NCBI GenBank assembly: GCA_008690995.1
Contig: VRMN01000013.1
Span: 248,001-312,000, forward strand
Origin: Porphyridium purpureum
Lineage: Eukaryota; Rhodophyta; Bangiophyceae; Porphyridiales; Porphyridiaceae
Length of the DNA stretch: 64,000 nt
Direction: 5' to 3'
Of this stretch, positions 1 to 10,066 are shown one piece after another. Within the stretch, counting starts at the first letter, position 1. The number at the start of each line of letters is the position of its first letter. The notes beneath the pieces are model-generated. The model saw only the letters and a list, made by a program, of their open reading frames with translations. It was not told where the DNA came from and did not search any database. The translations under genes were made by a program, and so were the position numbers.

Positions 1-523
1 CCGGCCTGTCTGCGCAGCAGCAATGCGGTAAATTGAAAGCAGCGAACGAAGAACAGTACGTGCAAGGAAGTGGCGGCACCGAATCGTCGGCAGCAAGTGT
101 ATGGATGCAGCGCGCTGCTGCGCTGGCCCGTCTCGATGGAGGGATGGGCTGCGTGCGTTCAGTACCCACTCGCGCGGCCGCGCAAAACAGCAGCACGATT
201 TCCGAATCGAGCAACTCGAACAGAGACAATGACACCACGTCAAGTTTCCAGACGGCACCTGAGAATTAAAGGAAATCTCTTATGGTATTTGGGCTTGGAG
301 CATGTTCGGCCTTTCCCCCCTCCCTCCTCTTAAGGAAATGAGAAAGCAATACCACCGGGGATATTTCATACAGAGCTTGTTCGGTGCTTGGATTCGAGCC
401 ACGCTCAGATTTTTCAATTCAAGAGGATGATGACCACTTGCCAAATAAATCCACCCACCAAGAGCATGTTTCCCACAAGCCACGTGCTGCAAGTTCCTCC
501 GCATTTCTTTCTTTTCCTTTTGC
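1..523. other. Intergenic, no supported gene
   Basis: Only short frames on both strands that resemble nothing and overlap each other. This is the 3' flank of the helicase gene that ends at 524. I see no RNA gene, repeat or clear terminator. Confidence 0.5.
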
Positions 524-3500
524 CTATTGTCGCGAATATTGCAGAACTTTGCAGAACAAGTTGAGCGCCTTGACATCATTTAGAGAGCTGGAACGCGTGC
601 GCGCTAGCGAAGGATCGGCGACAACCACAGCGAGACACTCGGCACGTGATAAGGCCACGTTTAGACGATTCGGGTCAAGGACAAACATGGCGCTTCGCTT
701 CGAAACCGTGTTTGGTTGCGCAGTATCTGAACCGTCAACCATCCACGGAAAGACGCTACCCGGCGCGCGCTCTGAACTCGAATCCTCAATCCCAGTAGCG
801 CCAGCAACACCATTGCTGCTCCCACCCGCCGTTCCGCACATCGATACGATCACAAACGGAGCTTGCTGCCCCTGGAACTTATCGACTGTGCCAACGCGCG
901 CGTCCGGTCCGAGTGCCAGCTTCAGCTTGCTTACCTGCATATTGTACGGCGCAACGACGAGGATGTCATCTGCGGTCGTGGGGACGCGGACGCCGCGCGT
1001 GCGACGCGACGTGTAATGTCGAGCCAGCAATTCAGCGTACACACGCTGGACGAGCGCTACTTCTACGCTAGACCACTGGTCTGACATGCTCTGCTCAAAA
1101 TGGGCGTGCTCTTGGGAGTCGGGCCCTGTGAGCACACCCTGACGACCATACTGAGGTGTTATGAAGTACACTCCAGACATTTGCGCCGCTTGCAGGAGTC
1201 TTGCCTTTTGCGCATTCACCTCATCCACCGGCGCTTGATGGTGGGTGTCACGACTGCACAGCGCATTTTGCGTCGTCTCCGGGTCACTTTTGAGAAAGCC
1301 ATTGTACATCGTGCTGGAAATGAGCTCGCACAAAGGTGGACTGAGGCGAAATGTCCGATCCAGAAACACGCCGTGCTTGGCTGGCACCTTGGCGCAATCT
1401 TCACCCACAAGATACGTGAGGCATGACGCTGCTACCTCTCGCGGATGCGCTCCCTGGACGGGCATGGGCAGCTGCTGCTGGTCACCTACAAGCACCGCAT
1501 TCGGCGCGCACGCCAGCATGGACAAAAAATTGGGCAGTGACATCTGACCGGCCTCATCGACGAAGAGGTAATCAAACGCACATGTCAGCTCCTCGCTTGC
1601 AAATTGGTAGCACGTAGCACCTACAACGCCTGACGAAAACGCCGCCGTCTTCGCAGATGCTTCCTCGGTTGCTTGCCCACGCGTCGTGGGCGCGCCCAGC
1701 TTGTCCTTCATCTTCTTGAAGGAGGGAAAGTAGGTCACGCCGAGCGGCTTCAATTCTTTGACCTTGCGTTCTGTGCCACCAAGCTTAACCACGCTAGGAA
1801 CCGAAACTGACTGCGACGCTGTCGCGTCCGCTCCTCTTCCTCCGCTGACCGTAGCCTCTACTTTCTCAGCGAGCACAGCCGCCACTTGAATTAACAAGTT
1901 GTCAATGGCCTCGTGCGAGTTTGAGCTGATTGCGACTTTTTTTCGTCCGTGCAGTACCAGGTCCGCGATGATGCGGGCGCTCAAGTGCGTCTTGCCAGAA
2001 CCTGGCGGTCCCTGAATGACGAATACCGAGTCGCGCATGCTGCGAATCCGCTCGATCGTTTGCGCGGACGGTGGTGTATCCTCTTGCACGGGCTGACGTG
2101 CGAGGTACCGTAGCGCAGTACGTGACAGGTTCAAATCTTGAACAGCGCGCTCAGAATCATGACCTGTTTCATTCGGGTCGCTCTCACTAGCCGCGCACCC
2201 ACACGCCGCCTCCGCGAGCCGCTTCAACGCCGCCCGCATAACACGAGGGCAGAAATTAATGCCGGATGACGACAAAATACCAACCATCTGTGTCACATTA
2301 CTGACATCATCCACGTTGACCTCCTTGCTCCTGTCAAGCATTATACACATTTGCCCCATATCGGCATCTGCGCCGACAACACTGCCGTATACCATGGTCA
2401 TCAGCCGCGGCCTTCGGTTCTCTTGATCATCTTCCGATGATAGAGGCTCCAATGGTACTGCTGGCGTGGGTATCACCACGCCAATGCTTTCTCCCTCACG
2501 ACTTACCTTCTCATGCGCCTGCGTAGCGTCAAATTGCACAAGGACAAAAAGCTTCTTCGCGACACCCCGTTTCTCCGCACTTGCGTCGCTAGTCTGTCTC
2601 TTGGCCAAAGCCGCGCGCAGCAACGCCGGCGAGATACTGCTCGCGCCAGACAGGACCTGGCTCTCGCCATCCCTTTTATCATCTTTTCGCTTTTCAGGTG
2701 GAAAGGCTATGCAGAGGGGATCAATGATCACTTCTGGATCGTTCACCAAAGCTTCCGGGTCAATGACACACTGTTCGGCGCGCTGGTAAAACTGTGTGCG
2801 AGCAGGTGAAAGCTCGCGGATGTAATACCCGAGCAGGCCTGCGAAAACATCACGAACGTGCGCGCTGTGACTCTTTTCGAAGACACCTCCGGCTGGGTCA
2901 TATGCGTGTTCGAAGTTCAACGCGATTTGGCATGACCCGTCACGCAGACGTCGCTCCAGTTCCCGGCACTCGGCAATCACAAGGCTGTCTTGCTCCTTTT
3001 CTAATCTTCTCTGCCCACATGCCCACCTCTCAAGCTCTTTCTCCGGCACCTCGGATCCTTCATCGTCTGGGATGGTTTCAACATCTGTTTCTGCGTCCAC
3101 GTTCGACGCATGTACTCCATTGCTCGGTGTGAGACAATTTGAAACCTGTGCATCGTTTTCCTTCCCTTCCTCTCCGACAAGGCTTGCTTCAAAGGCAGTC
3201 TGACGGCGAACTTGATCGATCTCGTTGAGTAGCTCGCTTTGACGCCGGACGAGCCAGTCAGTGACCTGTAGCAAGGAATCGCAGTCTTGCTCATTATAAA
3301 TCGCGATTTCCCGGAGCAGTGGGTGGTTGTTATTCCACTTCTCAACCCCAGAGCCGACGGCATCATTTGAGCAACGCCACTGGTGGTAAATAGCGACGGA
3401 AGACGCCGCATCCTGGACGTCCGATTCACGCGCAACGCCACACAATCGTTCAATGTATTTGATGCTGTAGCTGGGCTCGCCGATCAACAAGCTGTTGCGT

Positions 3501-5467
3501 ACGAGCTTGTAGATGTCCACGAATGCACCAGAACTGCCATCGAGCAAGTCCTCCAGCATGCGCTGCTCATCTGTGAGCTGAGTACCTCCACTGTAACGTT
3601 CGCTCAGCCGGCGAAGGGCCGCCTGCTCATAATTGCCGTAGTGGTAAACGCGCGCCTGCTTTCCAGATGCAAGCCAACGTGCATGCACAAATCTTACGAA
3701 CGCCGAGAATGCCGCCTCTTCTTCTTCCCTTGAGTGTGCCCACCATTCTAAAAATTCGCCTTCGTCAGTTCGTGTGACGGCGCCGAAAAGATATTCGAGC
3801 CCGCTGCCTAGTGAGTCCGCGAAAAGCGGGTCCGACTCCATGTCAAAGAATAAATCAAGCGCGTGCGGCAGCGGTAGGTGCTGTAGCTCCAGCTTTTCCA
3901 GCTGTGGCGCAAACTCATACAGTGCACGTGCCTTGGGGCCGCCGTCTGACGTCTCGCGCAGCCGTTGCGTCTCCCACTGCAGGCGTGCCTGCGACTGCAG
4001 CCGCGGGAACGTCCGTACCGCAAACACTGACTTGGCCCGAGAAAGAGAGCGAAGCGCTTCGGATTGCTGCCCAGCACCATTGGTAAGAGTGGCCAGCTCT
4101 TCAATGGAGCAAATGTTCATGTTTCGGAGCATACTGGCGTGTCGCTTGGTCATACCGCTAACAAGGAGCAGGTTGTTGTGCTTGCTAAGATAAGCGCTTG
4201 CGGCGGCACTCCAGGGTGCCAGACTGCGCGGCGTTAATGCGCTAGTGTCCACAAAGTGGGCGGGACCTAGTGCTTCCAGCGAATCCGCGCTATGGGAGCG
4301 TATCAAACGCACAAAGCGCTCAAAGTCGCGGCGGACATACTCCACAAAGTGCTTGCATTGCTCAATGTGTATCTTGGTAGGCATACGCGTCGCTCCCAAC
4401 CACAAAAAAAGTGCGCCAGCGTACGGCGAGCCGCTCATCTCACTTAGCATGCGTGCATAGCTGGCGGCCTGGATCACGTATTCGGGCCGCGCAAGGTGGG
4501 CGAGCTTGACTTCGCACACCAAGTAGGCTGGCTGCTCCTGGACTCCACCTGAAGGAAGCCATGCAAGATTCACGGTCGACTCGTCTTGCTCGTTGACGCT
4601 CTGACCGTGCACTTGATCAGATTCAGTGCGTCCGGTCTGGACTTTCGCCGTCTCAGGCCGCGAAGGCTGAGAATGGCTGCCCGCGTTGGGCAGCAGGGAA
4701 ACTCCACAGCGCGCAAGAGCGCTCTCCGAGAGAATCTCATCCCATGCGAGATCGGCGCGCAGCAAAAAGTCTGCGACGCCACGAAACGTGCCGTCCGTCA
4801 ATGCGGCCTGATGGATCACAGGCGGTGGCGGCGGCGAATCCTTTGTCCGTTTACCCAAGAGCTTGCGCGTGTACGCATATCGGTCGTACAATGGGTCATC
4901 CGGTTTTCTGAATGGCACTGTGAGCACGGGAATGCGCAGTGCAGCAAATAGCTCCAGAACGCGACGCTCGTGTGCGTTTCCAGCGTCAGCGAGGCAACGT
5001 GCCATGCGGTCTGGCGCGTCGCGCTGCGCCCCATCGAAGTGTGCTGCCAATGCATCAGGCGCCCGCTCGGCAATTTCGTCCATGTACGTTATGAAGGGCG
5101 AGCGATAATGGTTCACAAGCGCGTACGGCGACCAGACGCGGCTCGGCCTGGTGGTCGGCTGTTGGCCTTTCTCGAGCAGCGTGTTGCCACCATTCTCATC
5201 GCTCGGCGCATGATCGCCATGCAACGCGCGCGCGGGAACCGTGCCATGAGCATTGCTGAAATGCCAGGCGTACCCGCATTGAGACCCAATGCGTGCAACA
5301 CATCTTTTGGGGCGAGCACAAAAGCACGCTTTTCGCCGCGCTCTGCAAGCGGCGCCGCGCCATCGCGGGCCATTCTGCACAACCGAGTGTGTGTGCAGCG
5401 TGCGCGATGCCGCGCGAGTCACAAATAAAGCACTGATCCCTGCTTGAACCTCCATCGTATTCGACAT
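524..5467 (-). CDS. RecB-like nuclease / RNase H-like / SF1 helicase fusion protein
   Basis: About 1647 residues from the ATG at 5467; the frame is open further up only through a non-ATG codon and would run into the divergent gene. Three parts are visible in order. A PD-(D/E)XK nuclease has CEVKL near residue 317 followed by QAASYARML. A DEDD/RNase H-like exonuclease has FFDMESDP near 542 and EQDCDSLL near 728. A UPF1/DNA2-type SF1 helicase has GPPGSGKT near 1150, FVDEAGQ near 1304, GDQQQLP near 1329, DKFQGQQ near 1530 and LNVALSRAE near 1606. This order matches bacterial TM0106-type nuclease-helicases. A role in DNA or RNA processing is inferred; the substrate is unknown. It shares a 129-bp divergent promoter with the SUV3-like gene. 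All helicase motifs look intact. Confidence 0.85.
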   Translation of the reverse strand: MSNTMEVQAGISALFVTRAASRTLHTHSVVQNGPRWRGAACRARRKACFCARPKRCVARIGSQCGYAWHFSNAHGTVPARALHGDHAPSDENGGNTLLEKGQQPTTRPSRVWSPYALVNHYRSPFITYMDEIAERAPDALAAHFDGAQRDAPDRMARCLADAGNAHERRVLELFAALRIPVLTVPFRKPDDPLYDRYAYTRKLLGKRTKDSPPPPPVIHQAALTDGTFRGVADFLLRADLAWDEILSESALARCGVSLLPNAGSHSQPSRPETAKVQTGRTESDQVHGQSVNEQDESTVNLAWLPSGGVQEQPAYLVCEVKLAHLARPEYVIQAASYARMLSEMSGSPYAGALFLWLGATRMPTKIHIEQCKHFVEYVRRDFERFVRLIRSHSADSLEALGPAHFVDTSALTPRSLAPWSAAASAYLSKHNNLLLVSGMTKRHASMLRNMNICSIEELATLTNGAGQQSEALRSLSRAKSVFAVRTFPRLQSQARLQWETQRLRETSDGGPKARALYEFAPQLEKLELQHLPLPHALDLFFDMESDPLFADSLGSGLEYLFGAVTRTDEGEFLEWWAHSREEEEAAFSAFVRFVHARWLASGKQARVYHYGNYEQAALRRLSERYSGGTQLTDEQRMLEDLLDGSSGAFVDIYKLVRNSLLIGEPSYSIKYIERLCGVARESDVQDAASSVAIYHQWRCSNDAVGSGVEKWNNNHPLLREIAIYNEQDCDSLLQVTDWLVRRQSELLNEIDQVRRQTAFEASLVGEEGKENDAQVSNCLTPSNGVHASNVDAETDVETIPDDEGSEVPEKELERWACGQRRLEKEQDSLVIAECRELERRLRDGSCQIALNFEHAYDPAGGVFEKSHSAHVRDVFAGLLGYYIRELSPARTQFYQRAEQCVIDPEALVNDPEVIIDPLCIAFPPEKRKDDKRDGESQVLSGASSISPALLRAALAKRQTSDASAEKRGVAKKLFVLVQFDATQAHEKVSREGESIGVVIPTPAVPLEPLSSEDDQENRRPRLMTMVYGSVVGADADMGQMCIMLDRSKEVNVDDVSNVTQMVGILSSSGINFCPRVMRAALKRLAEAACGCAASESDPNETGHDSERAVQDLNLSRTALRYLARQPVQEDTPPSAQTIERIRSMRDSVFVIQGPPGSGKTHLSARIIADLVLHGRKKVAISSNSHEAIDNLLIQVAAVLAEKVEATVSGGRGADATASQSVSVPSVVKLGGTERKVKELKPLGVTYFPSFKKMKDKLGAPTTRGQATEEASAKTAAFSSGVVGATCYQFASEELTCAFDYLFVDEAGQMSLPNFLSMLACAPNAVLVGDQQQLPMPVQGAHPREVAASCLTYLVGEDCAKVPAKHGVFLDRTFRLSPPLCELISSTMYNGFLKSDPETTQNALCSRDTHHQAPVDEVNAQKARLLQAAQMSGVYFITPQYGRQGVLTGPDSQEHAHFEQSMSDQWSSVEVALVQRVYAELLARHYTSRRTRGVRVPTTADDILVVAPYNMQVSKLKLALGPDARVGTVDKFQGQQAPFVIVSMCGTAGGSSNGVAGATGIEDSSSERAPGSVFPWMVDGSDTAQPNTVSKRSAMFVLDPNRLNVALSRAECLAVVVADPSLARTRSSSLNDVKALNLFCKVLQYSRQ

Positions 5468-5596
5468 CAACACTCCCGGTCTGACGAGATCAACGGAACA
5501 GGTTTTGGCCAAGTGGCGGCGACGCTGTTTGCGAGTTCGCGCGTGTTTGTGTGTGTCTCTGTGTACGGGCGGCGGGTGTGGGATATCTGTAGAGCG

Positions 5597-8224
5597 ATGC
5601 GGAAGCAGCTGCGCGCGCACGAAGTTGATGTGGTGCAGGAGCTAGTGCGGCAAGCATTCTACCGGCGCTCCGCGGCACGGGCAGCGGCGCAGGCGGCGGC
5701 CGAAATCGAGTCGCAGCGCTCGTCTGCGACCGCCACCGCGACGGCCATCATTGACTCGTATGTGAACGCGAGAGCAGGCTCGTCTCAATCAGCGCCCGGT
5801 GCGCTGGGAGATGACCATGTGAATGTGAGCCTGGCTGCTGTGGAACGCTTCTGCAAGGCCGTTGGTCTGCTGCGGCCGCCGCTGCACAAAAGTCTCCGGC
5901 AGACCAAGCCGAGGTCCGGACACGCTGCGGCATTCCCGGCGTCGCTTGGCGGATTCACATACGCGGACGCAGTGCACTTGGTACACGGACCAGGTCCGCC
6001 GGAGGATGCAGTCCAGGAGTCCGCGACGGATACGCTACTCATTCGCCGTGATGCGGACGGATTTATCATGCGCTGTGTCGCGGAACACGAGCTTCAGCGC
6101 GACATTGACTCTAATCGGCGCTGGCTAGGGAGCATAAACATGGATGGGTGGAGTGACTCTGCGCATTCCAGAGGTCCAAGCAAAGAGCAAGAAAACGAGA
6201 ATATCAATTCGTTTGCGATCCGCACGCTGCGTGGTCGGAAGGGGAGCCTTGGCCGCGGTGCCGACCCTGAGAATGACGAGATGCGCACAGGGCTGTATGA
6301 GGCTCTGAAAAATAACATGCACACGGAATATGCTGGCGCTCGCGCGATAAAGCGGAGGATTGTGTATCACTATGGCCCGACAAATTCAGGCAAGACACAC
6401 TCTGCGTTGCAGCGTCTGTGCGGCTTGGAGGGCGGCGACGGCGAGGCGCCAGCACGGCGAGATAAATCAGTCCCGCTGACAGGGCTGTATGCGGGGCCTC
6501 TGCGGCTGCTCGCCCAGGAGCTCCATGAGCGCATGAACGACGGCGGTGTGCACACAAACTTGAAGACTGGTCAGGAGCAAGTGCTGGTGCCGTTTGCGAC
6601 GCATGTCGCGTGCACCGTGGAGATGGTGGACCTGGCGACATTCTGGGATGTAGCTGTGATTGACGAGGTGCAGCTGATCGCAAATCCACAGCGTGGATGG
6701 GCGTGGACGCGCGCTTTGATGGGATTGCAGTGTCCCGAGATTCACGTTTGTGGGGACGCGTCTGCCCTGGCGCTTGTGCGCCGCCTTGCCCGACAGTGCG
6801 GTGACTCTTTTTCTACCCAGGCGTACGAGCGGCGCAATCCGCTGCGCGTGGCATCCAAAACGCTCAAGGGCGATTGCGCAAAAGTCCAAAAGGGCGACTG
6901 TGTGGTCGTGTTTTCGCGCGACCTGGCGTATCAAATGCGCGAATTGATTGAGCAGAGCACGAAGCTTCGCTGCTGTATTGTGTATGGCCGCCTGCCACCG
7001 CACGTGCGTGCGCAGCAGGCGCGGCTCTTTAACGATCCGCGCTCCAATTACGATGTGCTAGTCGCCACGGACGCCATTGGCATGGGTTTGAACCTTAACA
7101 TTGCGCGCATTGTATTTTCAAGTATGTCGAAGCATGTCATGTGCTCCGTGCAACGCAAATTAGTACGGCGCGAGCTAGAAGCACCGCTGGTGCGCCAGAT
7201 AGCCGGCCGAGCGGGCCGTGACGTGCGAACATTTCTTGACGGGGGCGTGGTGACCGCGCTTTTCGACCAGGATCGAAGGTTGCTCACCGAGAACATGAAG
7301 CACGCGCTCGACTATCAAAGCAAACGTGCAGGTGTGATGCCAAGCGCTGAGCAGTTGATGATGATCTGGAAGCACTTGTACGGTGATACGTCGCGATCCC
7401 GCGAACCGAATTTTGAAACCTTCGCTGCGCGCTTGGATGCCAATCCCTCCAGTGGACGCGTTTTCTTGCGCTTGCTTCGTGAGTTTATGCACATTGCCCG
7501 GCATAAGGAAAGCGAAGTCATGGGCGGCACGTTTGAACTCGCAGCGGATGGGATGGGCACGGCTCTGGCGCTTGCAAACTTGCTGGCTGATGTCGACGGC
7601 ATTAGCGTCGAAGCGCGGATCGACTGGCTGTGCTGCCCCGTCGATGAGCGTCGCGCACAGTCAAAGGACTCGTTCAAGAAGCTCGCGGAGTGCTACGCAG
7701 CGGGCGTGCCCGCGGAGTATGACATGCGGGATGTGTACCTCATGCGCTCTGAGATACCAGCCCAGGTGCGGGACCATGCGAGCATGTCGCGTCGCAACCT
7801 TGAGCTTGAAGGTATTTACTCTCGGGCAGAGACGTACATTTTCCTCTCGCGCAAGTTTGGCCCGGGTTGCTTCCCGAGCCGCGAATTTGCGCACGCCATA
7901 CGAGACGAGGTAGCCAACAAGATCCAAGAGAATCTCATTTGGCGAGCTAAAAAGCGCTCACAGGGAGCCGCAAGCAAGCATCATCGCGACGCCATGCGCG
8001 CTACGCTGGCTAGACAACTGGGGCATCGCAAGGACAGGGCGGAGAGCAAGAAGAAAATTAAGAACAAGGAGAAAGACGAGCGAGAAGAACTGAGAAATAT
8101 AGGCATGGCCATGGGTATGAACATGAACCTTCTCGATGATATGGACCTGCTGGAAAAGGGATCGCAGAAAAAGAGAAGGAAGAACAAAAAGACCAAGCGT
8201 GGCAAGCGAAAAGCGAAGCACTGA
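5597..8224 (+). CDS. SUV3: SUV3-like ATP-dependent RNA helicase
   Basis: About 875 residues from the ATG at 5597. The SUV3/SUPV3L1 signatures are clear: HYGPTNSGKT near residue 259 (Walker A), VIDEVQLIANPQRGWAWTRA near 356 (DEVQ box), CGDASA soon after, ATDAIGMGLNLNIARIVFSS near 489 and QIAGRAGR near 533 (motif VI). SUV3 is the DExH helicase of organelle RNA degradation and splicing, usually mitochondrial. The N-terminus is rich in Arg and Ala, which fits an organelle presequence but is not proof. The last 90 residues or so are a Lys/Glu/Arg-rich tail ending in basic runs, longer than in most SUV3 proteins. Divergent from the nuclease-helicase gene. Confidence 0.9.
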   Translation: MRKQLRAHEVDVVQELVRQAFYRRSAARAAAQAAAEIESQRSSATATATAIIDSYVNARAGSSQSAPGALGDDHVNVSLAAVERFCKAVGLLRPPLHKSLRQTKPRSGHAAAFPASLGGFTYADAVHLVHGPGPPEDAVQESATDTLLIRRDADGFIMRCVAEHELQRDIDSNRRWLGSINMDGWSDSAHSRGPSKEQENENINSFAIRTLRGRKGSLGRGADPENDEMRTGLYEALKNNMHTEYAGARAIKRRIVYHYGPTNSGKTHSALQRLCGLEGGDGEAPARRDKSVPLTGLYAGPLRLLAQELHERMNDGGVHTNLKTGQEQVLVPFATHVACTVEMVDLATFWDVAVIDEVQLIANPQRGWAWTRALMGLQCPEIHVCGDASALALVRRLARQCGDSFSTQAYERRNPLRVASKTLKGDCAKVQKGDCVVVFSRDLAYQMRELIEQSTKLRCCIVYGRLPPHVRAQQARLFNDPRSNYDVLVATDAIGMGLNLNIARIVFSSMSKHVMCSVQRKLVRRELEAPLVRQIAGRAGRDVRTFLDGGVVTALFDQDRRLLTENMKHALDYQSKRAGVMPSAEQLMMIWKHLYGDTSRSREPNFETFAARLDANPSSGRVFLRLLREFMHIARHKESEVMGGTFELAADGMGTALALANLLADVDGISVEARIDWLCCPVDERRAQSKDSFKKLAECYAAGVPAEYDMRDVYLMRSEIPAQVRDHASMSRRNLELEGIYSRAETYIFLSRKFGPGCFPSREFAHAIRDEVANKIQENLIWRAKKRSQGAASKHHRDAMRATLARQLGHRKDRAESKKKIKNKEKDEREELRNIGMAMGMNMNLLDDMDLLEKGSQKKRRKNKKTKRGKRKAKH

Positions 8225-8398
8225 GCTTGGGGTTTTCCTGAGAGCGGTTGTAAAGCAGAACGGGGTAATTTACAAAAAAAGAAAAAAGGAAAAAAAATTG
8301 GAGAAAAGAAGACAGCCGCACGGTTTGCGGCCACGCGCTTAGCACCCGCCCGTAGCCGCAACTCGTCCTATACGCTTCATCATGAAACGAGTGTTTGA

Positions 8399-9277
8399 CT
8401 ATAAAGGCGCAGGAGTCTCAGTTTGGTTTTGCGCGGCACTTGCGGACACTACCTTTGCTTCCTGCGCATCTGTTTCCGAATCTAATTCTGTCCGTGCTTG
8501 CGTTTGCGGCGAATCCCCCGCGGCGGCGAGTTCCGCGCGGTGCGCTCGGCGCAGTTGTGTTCTAATACCTTTTTCTTCGCTTTTGTATGCCGCGAGCTCG
8601 ATCTGCCGCCGCTCGCGATGCATCTCGTCTAACGCGACTTGGAGGACCTCGGCGGCACTGATGCGCTGTGCGGCCTGTGCTTGATACTTATTTGTATTGG
8701 CCACGTCGAGCGAACGCGGAAAGAGTGCGTCTTGTATTTTCAGCTTTCGTATGCGAAGGTGCCTCGTGCCGGCAAGCCTCGCAGCCATGCCAAAGTCGCG
8801 TGCGGAGCGAATGGCGCGCTCGACCACGTCCGCCTCATTCCAGTATAGGATCGTGTGCATACCCTGCATGGATGCCGCGCCCTTATCTTCGTTCGATATT
8901 TGCATCAAAAGTTCCTCGACATACCGCGCGGTACGCTTGACCTCATCTGCCTGCCAGCCGCGCTCCACGGGCACACGCACGCCCACGACGCAGGCGCCAA
9001 TCTGGAAACCGTCATTATTCGGGTCCATGCTTGGCGCGCGATGCAGGGCATCGGCAATGATGCGTGCCTCGTGCTCCGGCCGCGCGCCTCGAGACACGAC
9101 GCCAAACGTTGCGGCGACCTCCCATCGCGCGTCCGACAGCGACAAATTCACGAGCCCGGCGCTTGGCGAGACACCCAGCACCCGCTGCCCCGGCCTGAGC
9201 CGCGCGCGCAGCACGCCCACCGAGTCCACCACCAGACTGCGCAGGTGCGCCACGCTCACGCGCCCCGCCAGCCTCAC
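8399..9277 (-). CDS. YqgF/RuvX-like protein with altered catalytic residues (5' end unresolved)
   Basis: The frame encodes up to 292 residues but has no early ATG; a stop lies just upstream at 9311-9313 in this frame. A start at 9383 in another frame, joined by a short intron, is possible but I cannot fix the junction. The fold pattern follows plant YqgF-like proteins: RVLGVSPSAG and NLSLSDA where YqgF has LGLDxGxxRIGVAVSD, then VVGVRVPVERG, a helix YVEELL, YWNEADVVERA where the family has WDERL, and AAEVLQVALDEM at the end of the core. The family acts in 16S rRNA maturation in bacteria. Here the first Asp is Ser and DER is NEA, so nuclease activity is doubtful. A coiled, charged tail of about 80 residues follows. 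The family call is from pattern, not from a search. Confidence 0.5.
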   Translation of the reverse strand: MRLAGRVSVAHLRSLVVDSVGVLRARLRPGQRVLGVSPSAGLVNLSLSDARWEVAATFGVVSRGARPEHEARIIADALHRAPSMDPNNDGFQIGACVVGVRVPVERGWQADEVKRTARYVEELLMQISNEDKGAASMQGMHTILYWNEADVVERAIRSARDFGMAARLAGTRHLRIRKLKIQDALFPRSLDVANTNKYQAQAAQRISAAEVLQVALDEMHRERRQIELAAYKSEEKGIRTQLRRAHRAELAAAGDSPQTQARTELDSETDAQEAKVVSASAAQNQTETPAPL

Positions 9278-9383
9278 TCGCCGCCGCGCCCGCCACCGCC
9301 GCCGCCAACGCTACAGCCGCAAGCACCGCACTCGCGCCCCCGCGCGCACGCGCCCGCGAGTCCCACACCAACTGAACCTCCAT

Positions 9384-10066
9384 CCGGCCCAGCTGTACCT
9401 CGTACGTTTCCTTTTTGGTTCGCGCGCGCAGACGTTGCCACGTGGGGGAACAGCGCGGGTGTCGAAGCACGCAGCGCGGACGGTGGCTACCGGCCGTGGC
9501 GCGGCTTCTCCCCAGCCGCCAGCCGCCAGCCGCCGCACGTCTCAATGTCCAGCCCTGCGGCCTGCTGGTTGCACACAAGGCGCGCGATGATGATGCTGCC
9601 AACTGCATCGGCGGATTTGAGCCTTCCCCCTCTGTCGCAAGGCGGACGGCGGCTCCAATAGTGCCGTGCACAGGAACCGTGGCCGACCGGCCCTGCAAAA
9701 AGAGGCGCAATAGTATAGATGCTTCGAGCCGCGATGCGTGGGGGGTTGCTCGATGTAATTCGCAAGATCCTGGCGCGAAAACAGTGTCTCGTCCTGGAAT
9801 GATTTATGTTTCCATGAAATGTGTAGTGAAGCAACAGACACACATGCCCGCAGGTCGAATGCACCAGGTTAACCGCTTCGCCCTGTTGACGCTAAGCTTT
9901 GACCCGTAGTCGCCAACCGAACAAAAACATCGCAGGGTCGCTTGTCACCAGGAGTGTCCCGGTACGGTGCGGAAACGCCTCTTCATGCTGGCATCTGGAT
10001 CTGCAGCCCAACAACGCAGGCAAGTTCGCGCTTGATTATTCACACTTGGTCAACGAGGCGCTCATT
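9384..10066. other. Intergenic, very GC-rich then mixed
   Basis: Holds the upstream region of the YqgF-like gene and the 3' flank of the acyltransferase gene. Long overlapping frames occur on both strands because of GC bias; none has recognisable domains. A small 5' exon of the YqgF-like gene may lie near 9300-9383. Confidence 0.4.

Noticed and set aside
8697-9661. Plus-strand frames of about 270-300 codons
   Set aside because: Antisense to the YqgF-like gene, with Arg/Pro/Ser-biased content.
9015-9710. 231-codon minus-strand frame upstream of the YqgF-like gene
   Set aside because: Overlaps the YqgF-like frame, is Ala/Gly/Arg-biased and has no domain; only its ATG at 9383 might be used as a first exon.
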